A DNA stretch of 64,000 bases. It comes from Hygrocybe punicea. Its lineage: Eukaryota > Basidiomycota > Agaricomycetes > Agaricales > Hygrophoraceae. A program made the position numbers and the translations under genes. A model generated the notes under the pieces. The model worked only from the letters and a program-made list of their open reading frames with translations. It ran no database searches and was not told the DNA's origin. This document shows, piece after piece, positions 33,994-44,289 of this stretch. The DNA lies in the NCBI GenBank assembly GCA_963556145.1, contig OY744473.1, positions 4,030,001-4,094,000 on the forward strand, read 5' to 3'. Positions within the stretch are counted from its first letter, which is position 1. Every line of letters starts with the position of its first letter.

Positions 33994-35409
33994 TAGTGCT
34001 ACCGAAGTTCAGTTCAGTCCAGTTCAGACCCATTTTGGCTGAACCCTGAACTGAACTCCGGGTTCAGTTCAGGATTTCACTTGAACTGAACCTGAACCGC
34101 CCTGAACCGTTCACATTTTTTTTTCGGGGCCCGAACCGAGTTCATGAATGGTTCGGACATTCAATTTTAGTATTATCACGCATTCTACATGTAAAAAATT
34201 CACTATTTATTATTCTATATATTCTAACCATCCCAGAAACTCAATATATTATTATATACATTATATACATGCTGGTATGGGTTTTTGTGGGTTTACCCAT
34301 GGGTATCACTTGGCGCGGGTGAGGCACCCACCTCCCTATAACCTCGCGAACATAGCCCCGACGTCAATTGACGCCGAGCTGCGTGTTCGCGAGGTGTTCG
34401 CCGGGGGTGGGGACCTGGTCCCGCCTTGGCGCTGGTGGTCGCATGCCTAGTGCAGTGGGACGGTCGGTGCACCACTCCCGTTGCTCCCTCGCCTCCGTTG
34501 TGATCCATCGTCCTCGTCCTTGTTGTTGCCAGCGTTGCTGTTGCTGTTGCCATTGCCATTGCCGTGTGGGCATTGGCGTGGGGCGTTGGCGTGAGCGTGA
34601 GCGTTGGTGTTGGCGTGGGCAAGGGCGTGGGCGAGGGCGTGGGTGTGGGTGTGGTCGTGGGCGTTGCTGTTGCTGTTGCCATTGCTGTTGCCATTGCTGT
34701 GTGGGGGCATTGACGTGGGGCGTTGGCATGAGTGTGAGCGTTGGCGTGGGCGTGGGCGTGGGCGTGGGCGAGGGCGAGGGTGAGGGTGTGGGTGTGGTCG
34801 TGGGCATCGTTGGGCTGGTGTGTATAGTAGTATTAGCTGACTTCGTTAATAATAAATACGAACTTACGAAGGGCAGCGGGGTTGGGTGCACCTTCCCCGC
34901 CGCTCTCTTTCTCTCATTTTGGGGCGGTTTGTTGACCACTATGGTGGTGGTGGTGTTGGTGTTAGTGCTGGTGCTGGTGCTGGTGCTTGCGTTGTGCGTT
35001 GTCGTTGTCGTTGTTGTCATCCATTGTGCCTACATAAGTATTAGTGAATGAGGAACAAACAATAATGAAAGTGAAACTTACCTATTTGCCTCGAATGCTT
35101 GCGTTCGAGGCATTTCAGAGTGGTGGTGGTCGGTGGCTGAGAATAAAGTTTAGTCGACTAAAACAGAAATTTGCTGAATCGGCATATGAGTAAAAACTTT
35201 GTTTGGAGCGAAATATAAATACCTGCGGACATCAGTTCGGCGGTTCAGAACCGCTCGTGAACCGTTTAGACAACCTGGGGGTTGCCTGAACCCCGAACTG
35301 GACCCGGGGTTCAGTTCAGCCCAAGGTGCTGGACTGAACCGAACTTCCGGTTTGGTTCGGAGTTTGAACCGGGTTCGGTTCGGTTCTGAACCGAACTTTG
35401 GCAGCACTA
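33994..35409. mobile_element. Non-autonomous hAT-like element, GGTTC/GAACC words
   Basis: 1416 bp. It begins TAGTGCTACCGAAGTTCAGT and ends with the reverse complement of TAGTGCTGCCAAAGTTCGGT. A perfect 8-bp duplication CCCTGAAT lies at 33986-33993 and 35410-35417. The outer 120-200 bp on each side are packed with GAACTGAACC/GGTTCAGTT words. The interior has GTG/GGC/GTT-type minisatellites (about 34540-34800 and 34940-35010) and a GACGTCAATTGACG module near 34360. Frames of 100-227 codons inside are low-complexity (His/Thr/Pro or Val/Gly runs) and not considered genes. Confidence 0.92.
34530..34815. repeat. GGGCGT / GTTGCT minisatellite
   Basis: Imperfect hexamer repeats (GGCGTG, GTGGGC, TTGCTG) for about 280 bp inside the GGTTC-word element. 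Two similar blocks (34540-34670 and 34671-34805) look like a duplication of about 135 bp. Confidence 0.7.
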
Positions 35410-35422
35410 CCCTGAATACCAC

Positions 35423-36457
35423 TAGGCTATTGCACGGATACTCTGTGGATACATCTGAGGCTATCCATATCTGTATCCATCAATATCTGTACCTAAGCCA
35501 CAGATATGGATACAGATACAGATACAGATACAGATACAGATTTCATCATGGATACAGATGGATTTACCACACGTTCGCTGCACCAACATCAATTAACGTT
35601 GCGGCGTGCTTGCGCGAGGTAAAACAGGCCTGCCCCTGTCCCAGTGACAGGTACCAAGCTGCACCTGTTGATGGCGGGTGCCCACAGTTTCCATGCCAGA
35701 CACCTTGCAAATGCCATGCGCACGTCAATTGATGTGGACATGTGTGTTCGCGAGGTGGTCGTGTTCATGGATGAGCCGTGAGCTGTGGAAATGGGAGCAT
35801 GGGTGTAGCCCCGTCATCCATCTTGGTGCCAGGTACCTCGCAGTCAGGTCTTGAACGGCTTGGCTTGGCTGACACCGTACCCAGGGCAGTGTTCACCTGC
35901 ACCCGCACCCAAACATCGAATGCATTGTTGTGCATCTGCGAGGTGGACAAGAGGGGGATGTGTCATCATTGTCACTGTTGCATGTCCACAAGGTGGATGA
36001 AGGGGGATGTGTTATTGTTGTTGTTGCGTGTCCGCGAGGTGGACGAGAGGGGGATGTGTCATTGCATGCTGTCGCCCCATGTTGTTGTTGTTGTTGTTGT
36101 TGTTGTAATGTAGTTAGCTTGAGTTCCTTACTTGATAAAAAATGGAGACTTACCTGTAGGCTGGGAGGTGGGAGCACCACCCCCCAGCCATTTTCCTGCT
36201 CCTTCTTTTGTTGTCATCTGGTTGCCACACACATGCTCACCCTTGTGTAGCCATCGAGGGTGTGGTAGTGGTTGTGTAATGCTAGTTGGTGATGTTGATG
36301 TGTGATGTGGGTACTGTGACACTGCCCAAATAGGGACCACGGATCACTGGATACAGATACATGGGTCGGCGGATACCAAAAATGGTGTCCGTACCCGTAT
36401 CCACGGCGATCTGTATCCAGGATCCGCACTGATCCACCAAATCCGTGCATTTGCCTA
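35423..36457. mobile_element. Non-autonomous hAT-like element, GGATAC/GTATCC words
   Basis: 1035 bp. The left end is TAGGCTATTGCACGGATA; the right end, reversed, is TAGGCAAATGCACGGATT. A perfect 8-bp duplication AATACCAC lies at 35415-35422 and 36458-36465. The left subterminal part contains five uninterrupted GATACA units near 35508-35540; the right part has GGATACAGATAC and GTATCCACGG. The left duplicate overlaps the target duplicate of the neighbouring 33994-35409 element by three bases, so the two insertions hit adjacent sites. The interior is non-coding, with a GTT-repeat at about 36080-36107. Confidence 0.92.
35580..36085 (+). repeat. Tandem module with GTCAATTGAYGTG and GCGAGGTGG
   Basis: Degenerate units recur near 35585, 35728, 35905, 35980 and 36025. 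The fullest unit reads like ACGTCAATTGATGTGGACAT followed closely by GTGTTCGCGAGGTGG. Related copies occur at 12518-12565, 12930-12970 and 34362-34400 in other elements. No coding sense. Confidence 0.6.
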
Positions 36458-36465
36458 AATACCAC

Positions 36466-37052
36466 TTGCACAGCGTTTGATCTCAAATCTTCATACAGTT
36501 GAACAACTTCAGGTGTGTCGTTGGCTAAGAGTCGAGACAATTTCAGGTGCGTTCAATATGTCCAATCCAGAACTCAGCCTACCATCTCATTATCTGTCTG
36601 ACAGTGTCTGGATGTTGGGAATGTGGCTTGAAAGCTGGTCACCTTCAAATTGGAGTCTTTGAATGCTATTGGGGATATGGACCTTTCTTCCGGCCAGCAG
36701 AACATTATCCTCACCAATGAGCAGTTTGAAGATGGCCTTCTTCCAGTAACCAAATTCAATCACATCTGGTTTTGTTCCACTGTAACTTTTTCACGTGCCT
36801 TATACAAGTCACCACATGTCTACCTCCACTGTCACCTTCACCCACTGCCAAGTCTCAACAGTTGGAAGAGACCAATATAATAATGTGAACAACAACAACA
36901 CCATCACTGTCAACATTTACTACAAACAACACTGTGTCCTCTACCATCTCAGCAATGTGTGCAAATGATTGTGGGGTTAAGCGTGGGCATTTTTCTCAGT
37001 AAGTTCAGCTGTTTTTTTCAGTTTTATGCTCAGTATGCATCAAGCGTACTGC
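36466..37052. other. Repeat-derived spacer
   Basis: Short frames on both strands, none recognisable. With the two adjacent hAT-like elements removed, this DNA joins directly to the sequence right of the mariner-like remnant, so it is the old target sequence. Nothing else is seen. Confidence 0.4.
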
Positions 37053-37057
37053 ATGGC

Positions 37058-38689
37058 TGTTACAGATCACTTCTGCAGCGGGCTCCAGCAACAATCAACT
37101 TAACTAGGGATCAGATTCCAGAGGAGAAGACAGCAGTTTTCATTGTTGCTTACAACTAAGACAACACTGCTAAGAGGGGGGGGTCATGGTCTAATGTCAT
37201 TGTGAGCCGTGGGGGTTACCCAAGACAAGGGGGTCTGCCCCAAGAACCAGACTAAACGTAAGGAAAAGAAAGAAGAAAAAGTCTGAACCAACAACAAGAA
37301 CAGTAGATATAGTGACTGGTCTTGAGGGGAGGTAAATAGGAATACAACCATGAAGCTACAACATGTCCAACTACACCATGTGTTCACCATGAGGCGCACA
37401 TGAGGCGTCCTCATGTCGATGTTCTCGCGATCCAACTGGAGGCCCAGGTGTCATTGAGGGATAGAGGAGGTCCGGATGACTCGGATGATTTGTCATCAGA
37501 TCATGTGATGTGCTGAATTGCCTATTTGGGGTCTACACTTGCTGTAATGGGCAAGTGCAATGCACAGTCGGGTCGAAGAGGGGTATCATCCAGTGTGAGA
37601 TTGGGGAAGGGAGTGTCATGAGGTAGTGTGGACATAGCAGCAAGGTTGGTATGAAAGAAAACAAAGGAATGTATGGAGGAAAAACCAACTAGGACAGTGG
37701 GCTAGTCGAGGTCAGACATGCAAACAGCATAAGCTGTACCAGATGACGATGTCTTTGTCAATGATGTATCAAGGGGTGGTGTCTTGTCCTGTCGGTGGAA
37801 CAATGCAGTCCACCTGATGTCAGTATTCATCCAAGAAAGGGTATTGTTGTAAATGAGTGTGGGAGGTATCAAGGTTATAGATGGAAAAGGATAAATGAAT
37901 GTGGGTCCAGGTTTCAAGTCATGGAATGAGTGACAAGCTGTGGGAATAATACGTTGGGTGCTGCATTGAAGTGATGTCATGTGAACAATACACAATAGGG
38001 GTTAGTTCACTGTATTGGGAAGTCGTATGGTCTGTGGTCAAAGTCTGAAGGTATGTGCTTCGGTGATGGTCGGATTGGAGGGAACAGTGAAATGTCATGT
38101 GATTGAGGATTGTTCAGAGTGCACAAGCAGGTGAGGAATGTCGTTGGATTGTCAGGGAGGATAATGGTAGGCACAGAATACGAAAGTGGAAACCATATAT
38201 CCGAGAATGGCAATTGTCAATTACGTGGTGAGATATTGTTGAGGTGGAAGTCAGACGTATCGATGGCAGAAGGGTTTCAGTGTCAATGCCAAAGGCAGAT
38301 CATAACAAGGTAAAAACTGATAAGGAAAGTGATGGCAATGCTGCCAATGATGATTATGGTAATTAGCTGTGTTGGGAGTACAGCCATTGTGAATCGGTTT
38401 GTTGTGGGATGAAGTAAACAATATGTCAAGGTAAGGGAAAAGACAATGGCGATGATGTCCATCGGCAAGGAGACTATTCGGGTACAGCAAGGTCATGTGG
38501 GATATGTCCATGGTCGGTCTGGATTGTTCTAGAAGAAAGGATAAAAAGGGAACAAGAACAAGAATAAACAACAATGTCCAAAAGAAGACAAAAGGCAAAG
38601 GGGAATGAAAAAGGAAGGTGTGGTAAAGTGGAATCCTCATGGTGGGCAACAGAGTCGGAATTGGAGTTGCAGAGTTGTAAAATGTAACA
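37058..38689. mobile_element. Solo LTR, family A, uninterrupted copy
   Basis: 1632 bp, TGTTACAG..TGTAACA, flanked by ATGGC at 37053-37057 and at 38690-38694, a perfect 5-bp target duplication. It aligns with 9574-12064 apart from the nested insertion there, and it supplies the empty site for that nested LTR. Confidence 0.92.
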
Positions 38690-38694
38690 ATGGC

Positions 38695-39656
38695 ATGATT
38701 TGGGGTGAATTGTCCACATTTCCGATGGTGCGCCAAGTACAAATTGTGTATGAGCGAACTACGACGCACCAGATGAACCACGGGATAAACGGTGAAACTG
38801 GATGGATGGGAGGTGAAAAACAGTGGGAAATGTGTTCTGATTCATGTTCATACCTTTATACTGCCGTGTTCATGTTCTTTTTGCCTGCAATGGTGGACAA
38901 TTTAAATTCTTTCAGTTTTCAAGGCTAGAGCCGTTCCACTGCTAAAAGACATGGTGAAATTACATGAAATATACAGAGAATGTTCGGAATATGCAAGAGG
39001 TATGGATATGTAAAGAAATTCAGTTGATTTTGCAAATATAAAATGCTAAAGAAAGGGTGATGAAACACACAACACCGACATACTGAAATAGACCCCCTGA
39101 CTGCCACCCCCATGTCCAACCCCCTCCCATGCCCTTCCCCACATGGTGTAGATGCTGTGTAAACCATCTAAATAAGTGCAGCATGGATTGACCGTGAATA
39201 GCAGCATGCACACATTAGCTGGGCACTCAAAATTTTGAAGGGTTTAGAAGTCGTTTTTCGTTGCTTTGATGGGTTAGGACCCTCAACCATAGCACATAAA
39301 TACTGTATATTGTTTTGAAATGAGCGTTGCATGACGCGATCACGAGATACAACTCACCAATGTTCGTTCTGCATTCAGAATGCTGGAGTTTCTTTTTCAT
39401 GGATTCTTTTGCACAGTGCCATAGATACTATTTTTGCAACAAAAATTGAGCAATTTGGCTCAAAACTCACCGAGATATGGCTCACACAATTTCATGGCAT
39501 GCTATAGAGGCAGACTTTGAACTTGCAACATGTATTATGTAATCAGCTGTAAGGAATTGGACCTACAGTCAGATGAGACATCAATTCTACAATCAGGCCA
39601 CAATTGCTATATCACACAAACCAGAATTCCACACATGAACAAAACACATAGATATT
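38695..39656. other. Spacer without recognisable feature
   Basis: AT-rich sequence between the solo LTR and the fold-back MITE. Short frames only. One stretch (about 39230-39650) may be an old repeat, but I cannot match it to anything in the window. Confidence 0.4.
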
Positions 39657-40411
39657 ACAGCTGTTTTAATAATTCATGGCACTAGTGGAATTTCAAGCGC
39701 TGAATCTTGTATCTCATGAAATACTGTATGGATTGAGACAGTTATAGAGGGAAAGTTGTACTATTCTTTAAGGGCTACATACTGCTGTAATTACATTTGG
39801 ACAATGTTTCATATATGGTGAGCTGTGGATGAACTAAAAGGTAAACTGGTATTTTTTGACACCCAAAGTGGTATTATCAAATTATGAAGTCCTGTGAGAA
39901 AGATTGTAGGGAGAAACTTGTTTAGTTTTTCAAGGGCTCGAAGTACATATACCATGTTTTCCTTTATTGTTGTCCTTTAGGCCAACATTTGGAATTTATG
40001 TAATATTTCAATCCTATTGCAGACAAACATGGTACAAGCATTATTGGCTCAAAGGACAAAAATGAGGGAAAACATGGTATATGCACTTCTAGCCCTTGAA
40101 AAACTAAACAAGTTTTTCCCTACAATCTTTCTCACAGGACTTCATAATTTGATAATACCACTTTGGGTGTCAAAAAATACCAGTTTACCTTTTAGTTCAT
40201 CCACAGCTCACCATATATGAAACATTGTCCAAATGTAATTACAGCAGTATGTAGCCCTTAAAGAATAGTACAACTTTCCCTCTATAACCATCTCAATCCA
40301 TGCAGTATTTCATGAGATACAAGATTCAGCACTTGAAATTCCACTAAGTCAAAATTTCTCAATTGAAAAACAAAAAGCTGTGAGTGCCATGAATTACTAA
40401 AATGGCTGTAA
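39657..40411. mobile_element. Fold-back MITE, TTACAGC family, copy 2
   Basis: 755 bp, almost entirely two inverted arms of about 350 bp. The left arm starts TTACAGCTGTTTTAATAATT and the right arm ends AATTACTAAAATGGCTGTAA. The arm sequence (TTGTACTATTCTTTAAGGGC; GACACCCAAAGTGGTATTAT) matches the family seen at 15632-16127. No target duplication is evident. It lies 26 bp left of the copia remnant. Confidence 0.8.
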
Positions 40412-40436
40412 TCTACACTTCCTTTGAACTCATGTC

Positions 40437-40733
40437 TTGTCTGGTATTCTCAAAGTCACTTGCATTTCTTCTGAGGAAAATTTGGTGGATATATTTATGA
40501 AGGAATTACCTCACCTACTTCATGCAAACTTTATGATGGAACTTGGTCTACTGACTGAAGTGGAACTGGAAAGAGCAGAACACATAATGGAATACATAAA
40601 CATTCTTTATCGTGATCCAGAACATGCTGAAGACTATTCAACCAAAGGAGTGTTGGGAATAGTGGCTGAAAAGTTGGCCAGAACTAGTGATCCAGGTCAC
40701 ATGACCTGGAACTCATACACACCTGCCCGATGA
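40437..40733 (+). pseudogene. Ty1/copia polyprotein, C-terminal RNase H remnant
   Basis: 98 codons. The start reads LKVTCISSEENLVDIFMKELPHLLHANFMMELGL, matching the end of copia RNase H domains (V.S.EN.AD.FTK.L). The rest is diverged and ends at 40733. The upstream pol domains are absent. The following 100 bp with TATAAATACCCTCTCAG near 40798 could be the start of a 3' LTR, but no partner copy lies in the window. Confidence 0.7.
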
Positions 40734-40736
40734 ATA

Positions 40737-42140
40737 ATGCTGAAGCCCCACATTTATCCTACTTAGTACAGGAAATTTCTAGTAGTTTTGGTTGTAGTAT
40801 AAATACCCTCTCAGAGGGAGTAAAGAATAATTAATTCCACATATATATCTTGGCAATCAGCAACCATGCTCTTATATTTCACAGTATTGACTTCATGCCA
40901 TACCAAAATGTATGTTTTGCTGATGATCCTGATGCCTACACTGGTGTTCGATTGGTCATCCCAAATCAGCCATGTGACCTGAGAGGCTGAGGTGGGCCAG
41001 ATCCAGCCATGCTGCCATACAAAAAAGGCTGTGTCTGTCTGATATCCAGGGTTTGCCACATGGCATCAACATGAAAGTTCTATGTATATTTGATATAGAA
41101 CTTTATAGAACACCAAATCAGGAATAGGCAACAAATGTGATTATTGCACAATTTCTGGTACTATATACAGGCCAGCTACACTAAATCTCCTCCTGCTCTG
41201 GCACCACTCAGCCCATCATCCTCTGTGTTAAAAGAAGTCAATCAGTGTAGAAGAGTAAAGGAAAATAGTAAAAGGGGATGTACTTGCCATTCTTCATCCT
41301 GGTAGTGTAGAGGAATGGTGGAGAGATGACGTGGTTGAGAATAAGTTGAACATGGCGAAGGTTCAAAAATTGGGCTTGGAGTTGTGACAGAGTTTGAATA
41401 TATCACCTTGTTTTGCATCCTTCCACAATTTTCACTAAGTCCTTCCATGACATCAAATATACATGGAATTGATGTTGACCTGACATTGAGCTGTCAGTGA
41501 TCAGTCCAGCCCAAGATTTGGTGCTGGGCCATGCTTAAATTTGATCAAAATTATATAAGTAAAGAAGTCGATCTGTGGTGAATACAATGTCATTTTCAGC
41601 ACCTTCTATCCACTGCCAAATTTAGATTGGGTTTGCAGCAGGATCAGAAATAAATGTCATCTATTTCTAGTGCTGCCTTTTTTAGGCTGTGAGCCAAACG
41701 GCAGTGTACATGTCCTGGTTAAAAAAATTAGGACTGGGATATGCAATAGCCCTCTTGCATAAGTTTACTATCCAGCAGTGTATCATATGACTAGTATTGG
41801 CCACCAATGTCAGTGAGATTGTCATTGCAAGCTGTGCTGTGAACATTTTAGGGAATGATGTGTTGAAGATGAATAGTCCTGGCCAGCAACAGCAAAGATG
41901 GTGAAAGATGTCTTGGCCACCACATTGTGATTCACTGCTCTGGGAGTCCTGGAAACTGAATTCCTATCAAAACCAGCAAATGCATATTAATACAAGACTA
42001 AAGTTCAGAGAGTTCAGATCTCTGATGAAGGTCGTTTATTGAGCTTTCCACAGGACTATTTCCAACACGTCCACGCTGACTCTACAAAATTCACCCAGTG
42101 TTGATGGTAAAACACCCGTGATTGGGCGACTTCAAGAAGT
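40737..42140. other. Intergenic region at the right edge of the repeat island
   Basis: No recognisable gene or repeat copy. Scattered short frames on both strands without domain signals. The last 100 bp contain the 3' flank of the F-box gene. A sharp rise in GC content near 42050 marks the change from repeat island to gene-dense DNA. Confidence 0.5.
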
Positions 42141-43972
42141 TCAGAACTTGAAAACATGGATATCGCCCAAATCGCCGTCGCCAAATCCATCAGACTGACA
42201 CAAGAAAATAAATCAGCAGACGCCACTTATGCACATACAAAAAACCAACTTTCAATCCGATGATCCGTTCCTCATCAACCATGAAACCGGAATACGACAG
42301 TGCATGCCGCCGGGTTATGGTGCGGTACGGGAGGTTTGTCACCACAGGCTCTGTGAAAACATTGTTGGCTGGGATAGCCGTGTGGCATGTGACGAGCTTC
42401 CACTTGGTGGTCCTGGAGCCAGGTGTGCGTCTCGCCGCATCGGCTAAATCAATACGGATACGACGGACACTAAAATCCAGGACCCGCATCATATGCTTCC
42501 CATCTTGATCAAAAGGTGGCAATATTACTCGTACCCCATGCACATATCTACAGAGGAGGGTGGCGTTAGATCTCACCGTTAATAAGAATGTTGGCGGATA
42601 ATTACCGGAGCCACTGAAATGACGAATGGCGAGGAAGAAACCGTGTATTCCAGGGGCCCCATTCGCTCCACGGAACCTTACGAACTAGGCCAGAGTGATT
42701 GGGATGTGTGCATGCCAAGAGCGTGCGATTATGGATGAAAAAGCAGAAGCTTGGGTCAAAACCGAGTCCGAGTGCATTGTACCGCACCGAAAACACGAGG
42801 ATGCGAGAATCGGGAGAGGTATAGAAAGGACTTCCGGGGGACCCCTGTGCGCAGAATGGACCTGTGTGGGTGGATATATGCACTAGCATAACATCTTCTT
42901 GCAGAGAGGGGAGCTGAAGCGATGCAGTATGCGTAGATGATAAAGCATTCGCAGACGGGTCTTTTTCAAAAGTGTATATCTCGATCGAGCCTTGTTCTTC
43001 ACCAGACGCCAATAGGTATGAGCGATTTGAAAGAAACACAACATCCCAGGTTTGCGGGGGTAGACTATCATGGCCTCGGTTCTAAAAACTGGCATCCGAA
43101 AAGCAAATCGTTACGAAACCACAATATATGCTCACCACAAGCAGCCGACCATCCTTCCAGCTCCAAACGAGAAAACGGGGACCATCTACAGGTCCCGCCA
43201 AGAAGAAGGTGCCAATGACATCATCAACGATTTGGATGAAAGCACTGTTGATGGCATACTGGAGATCGAAAATCAAAGTTGGAGAACGAGCTTCTGGGTG
43301 GGATTGATTGGTCGACATGGCGCGAAGGTGGATACAAAGCCTTCTTTTGTCGGGAACTAGACTGGATGGGTTGACAGTAAGGGCAAGTCTGCCGTTGGTT
43401 GGATAAGAGAGCGTACGTGATAGTAGGAGCATCCAAGAACGCAACCAAGTCCTGAGAAGGATCAATGGCAAAGTCTCTGCTTAGAATACCAACGTCATTT
43501 CTCAGAAGTTGATGACCATGCGAAATAGTCGAAGGAAGCCAAGCGATTGTGAAATGGCGAGAGCCGCGACCAGGCCCGTCAAGATTCATGCTTTTGGCAA
43601 ACACGCCTCCGACGAGTTCGTATGCTTGACAAGTGCCAGGCATCGATACGATGTCTGGTGCATTCAGGATCAAATTGGACCATGCTCCCCGGCGATCCAG
43701 TAAAGCCTTGAGACGATCGGCATGGGACATATCGGACGATCCGTCGACCATGTCATCCTTCGCCAGCTCGATGCAGTATTGGAGCTCGGTGTAGCTACAA
43801 ACGATCCCCTTCAACGTCTGACAAACCTAAGCTGAGAGTAAGACTCGGATAAGGTCATGGCATAGTTTTTCCAGTCGCTCACAGAGCAACATTGAAGTAA
43901 GGTTCGACAGTCCGATCTCCTCAAGATTTCCAGCAGGATTTCGCAAGGCAGTTGAAGAAGTTGAAGTCGCAT
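42141..43972 (-). CDS. F-box protein
   Basis: Substrate-recruiting subunit of an SCF ubiquitin ligase by family. Six exons on the minus strand: 43972-43883, 43826-43417, 43361-43136, 43081-42606, 42547-42250, 42194-42141. They sum to 1554 nt, 517 residues. The N-terminus MRLQLLQLPCEILLEILRRS and the CRTLLQCCSVCQTL that follows form the F-box (about residues 3-45). The rest is conserved without clear LRR or WD periodicity: AYELVGGVFAKSM, GSRHFTIAWLP, RDFAIDPSQDLVAFLDAP, HPEARSPTLIFDLQYAINSAF, LLASGEEQGSIEIYTFEKD, ISTHTGPFCA, WSEWGPWNTRFLP and an end DIHVFKF. This layout matches a large basidiomycete F-box family. An earlier in-frame ATG at 43996 is possible. It is divergently arranged with the SNF2 gene, sharing about 317 bp. 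Substrate unknown. Confidence 0.85.
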
Positions 43973-44289
43973 TGAGAGAACTACACATGTACACACTAGC
44001 GCTGACTGCCAGTGCTTTCAAGTTGCATATCGTTTATGTAATGACCCAGGTAACAAGTGGCCCTTTATTGATTTCATCCATAGACATTCAACAAACAACT
44101 TTCAATACGTTATTCAACGGCTATGCTGAGCACAGTGCACTGAACGGCCTGTATCATAGTTAGTTACTTTTTTTGTTTAGAGTGCCGTTGAATTATTATC
44201 GTGGGTAATAAATTCACGTGACCAAATTATTAACTTCAGGGCAAGTCCGGACGCGACGGATAAATAAACGACTTCGCGTTTGTATAGTG
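43973..44289. promoter_or_regulatory. Shared divergent promoter region
   Basis: 317 bp between the start codons of the F-box gene (minus) and the SNF2 helicase gene (plus). It must hold both promoters. I see no clear TATA box; assignment is by position only. Confidence 0.45.

Noticed and set aside
34364..35051. Frames of 218-227 codons on both strands
   Set aside because: They are low-complexity Thr/Pro or Val/Gly/Cys products of GGGCGT and GTT minisatellites inside a non-autonomous element.
37065..37170. A ~105-bp short LTR (TGTTACAG..GACAACA) followed by a G-rich tract
   Set aside because: The 5-bp duplicates ATGGC and GCTGG place the true ends of the repeat at 37058/38689 and 9574/12064, so this is only an internal match.
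42141..43972. Frameshifts in the F-box gene suggesting a pseudogene
   Set aside because: Each apparent frameshift is explained by a GT-AG intron of 54-58 bp, and the assembled model is open for 517 codons.
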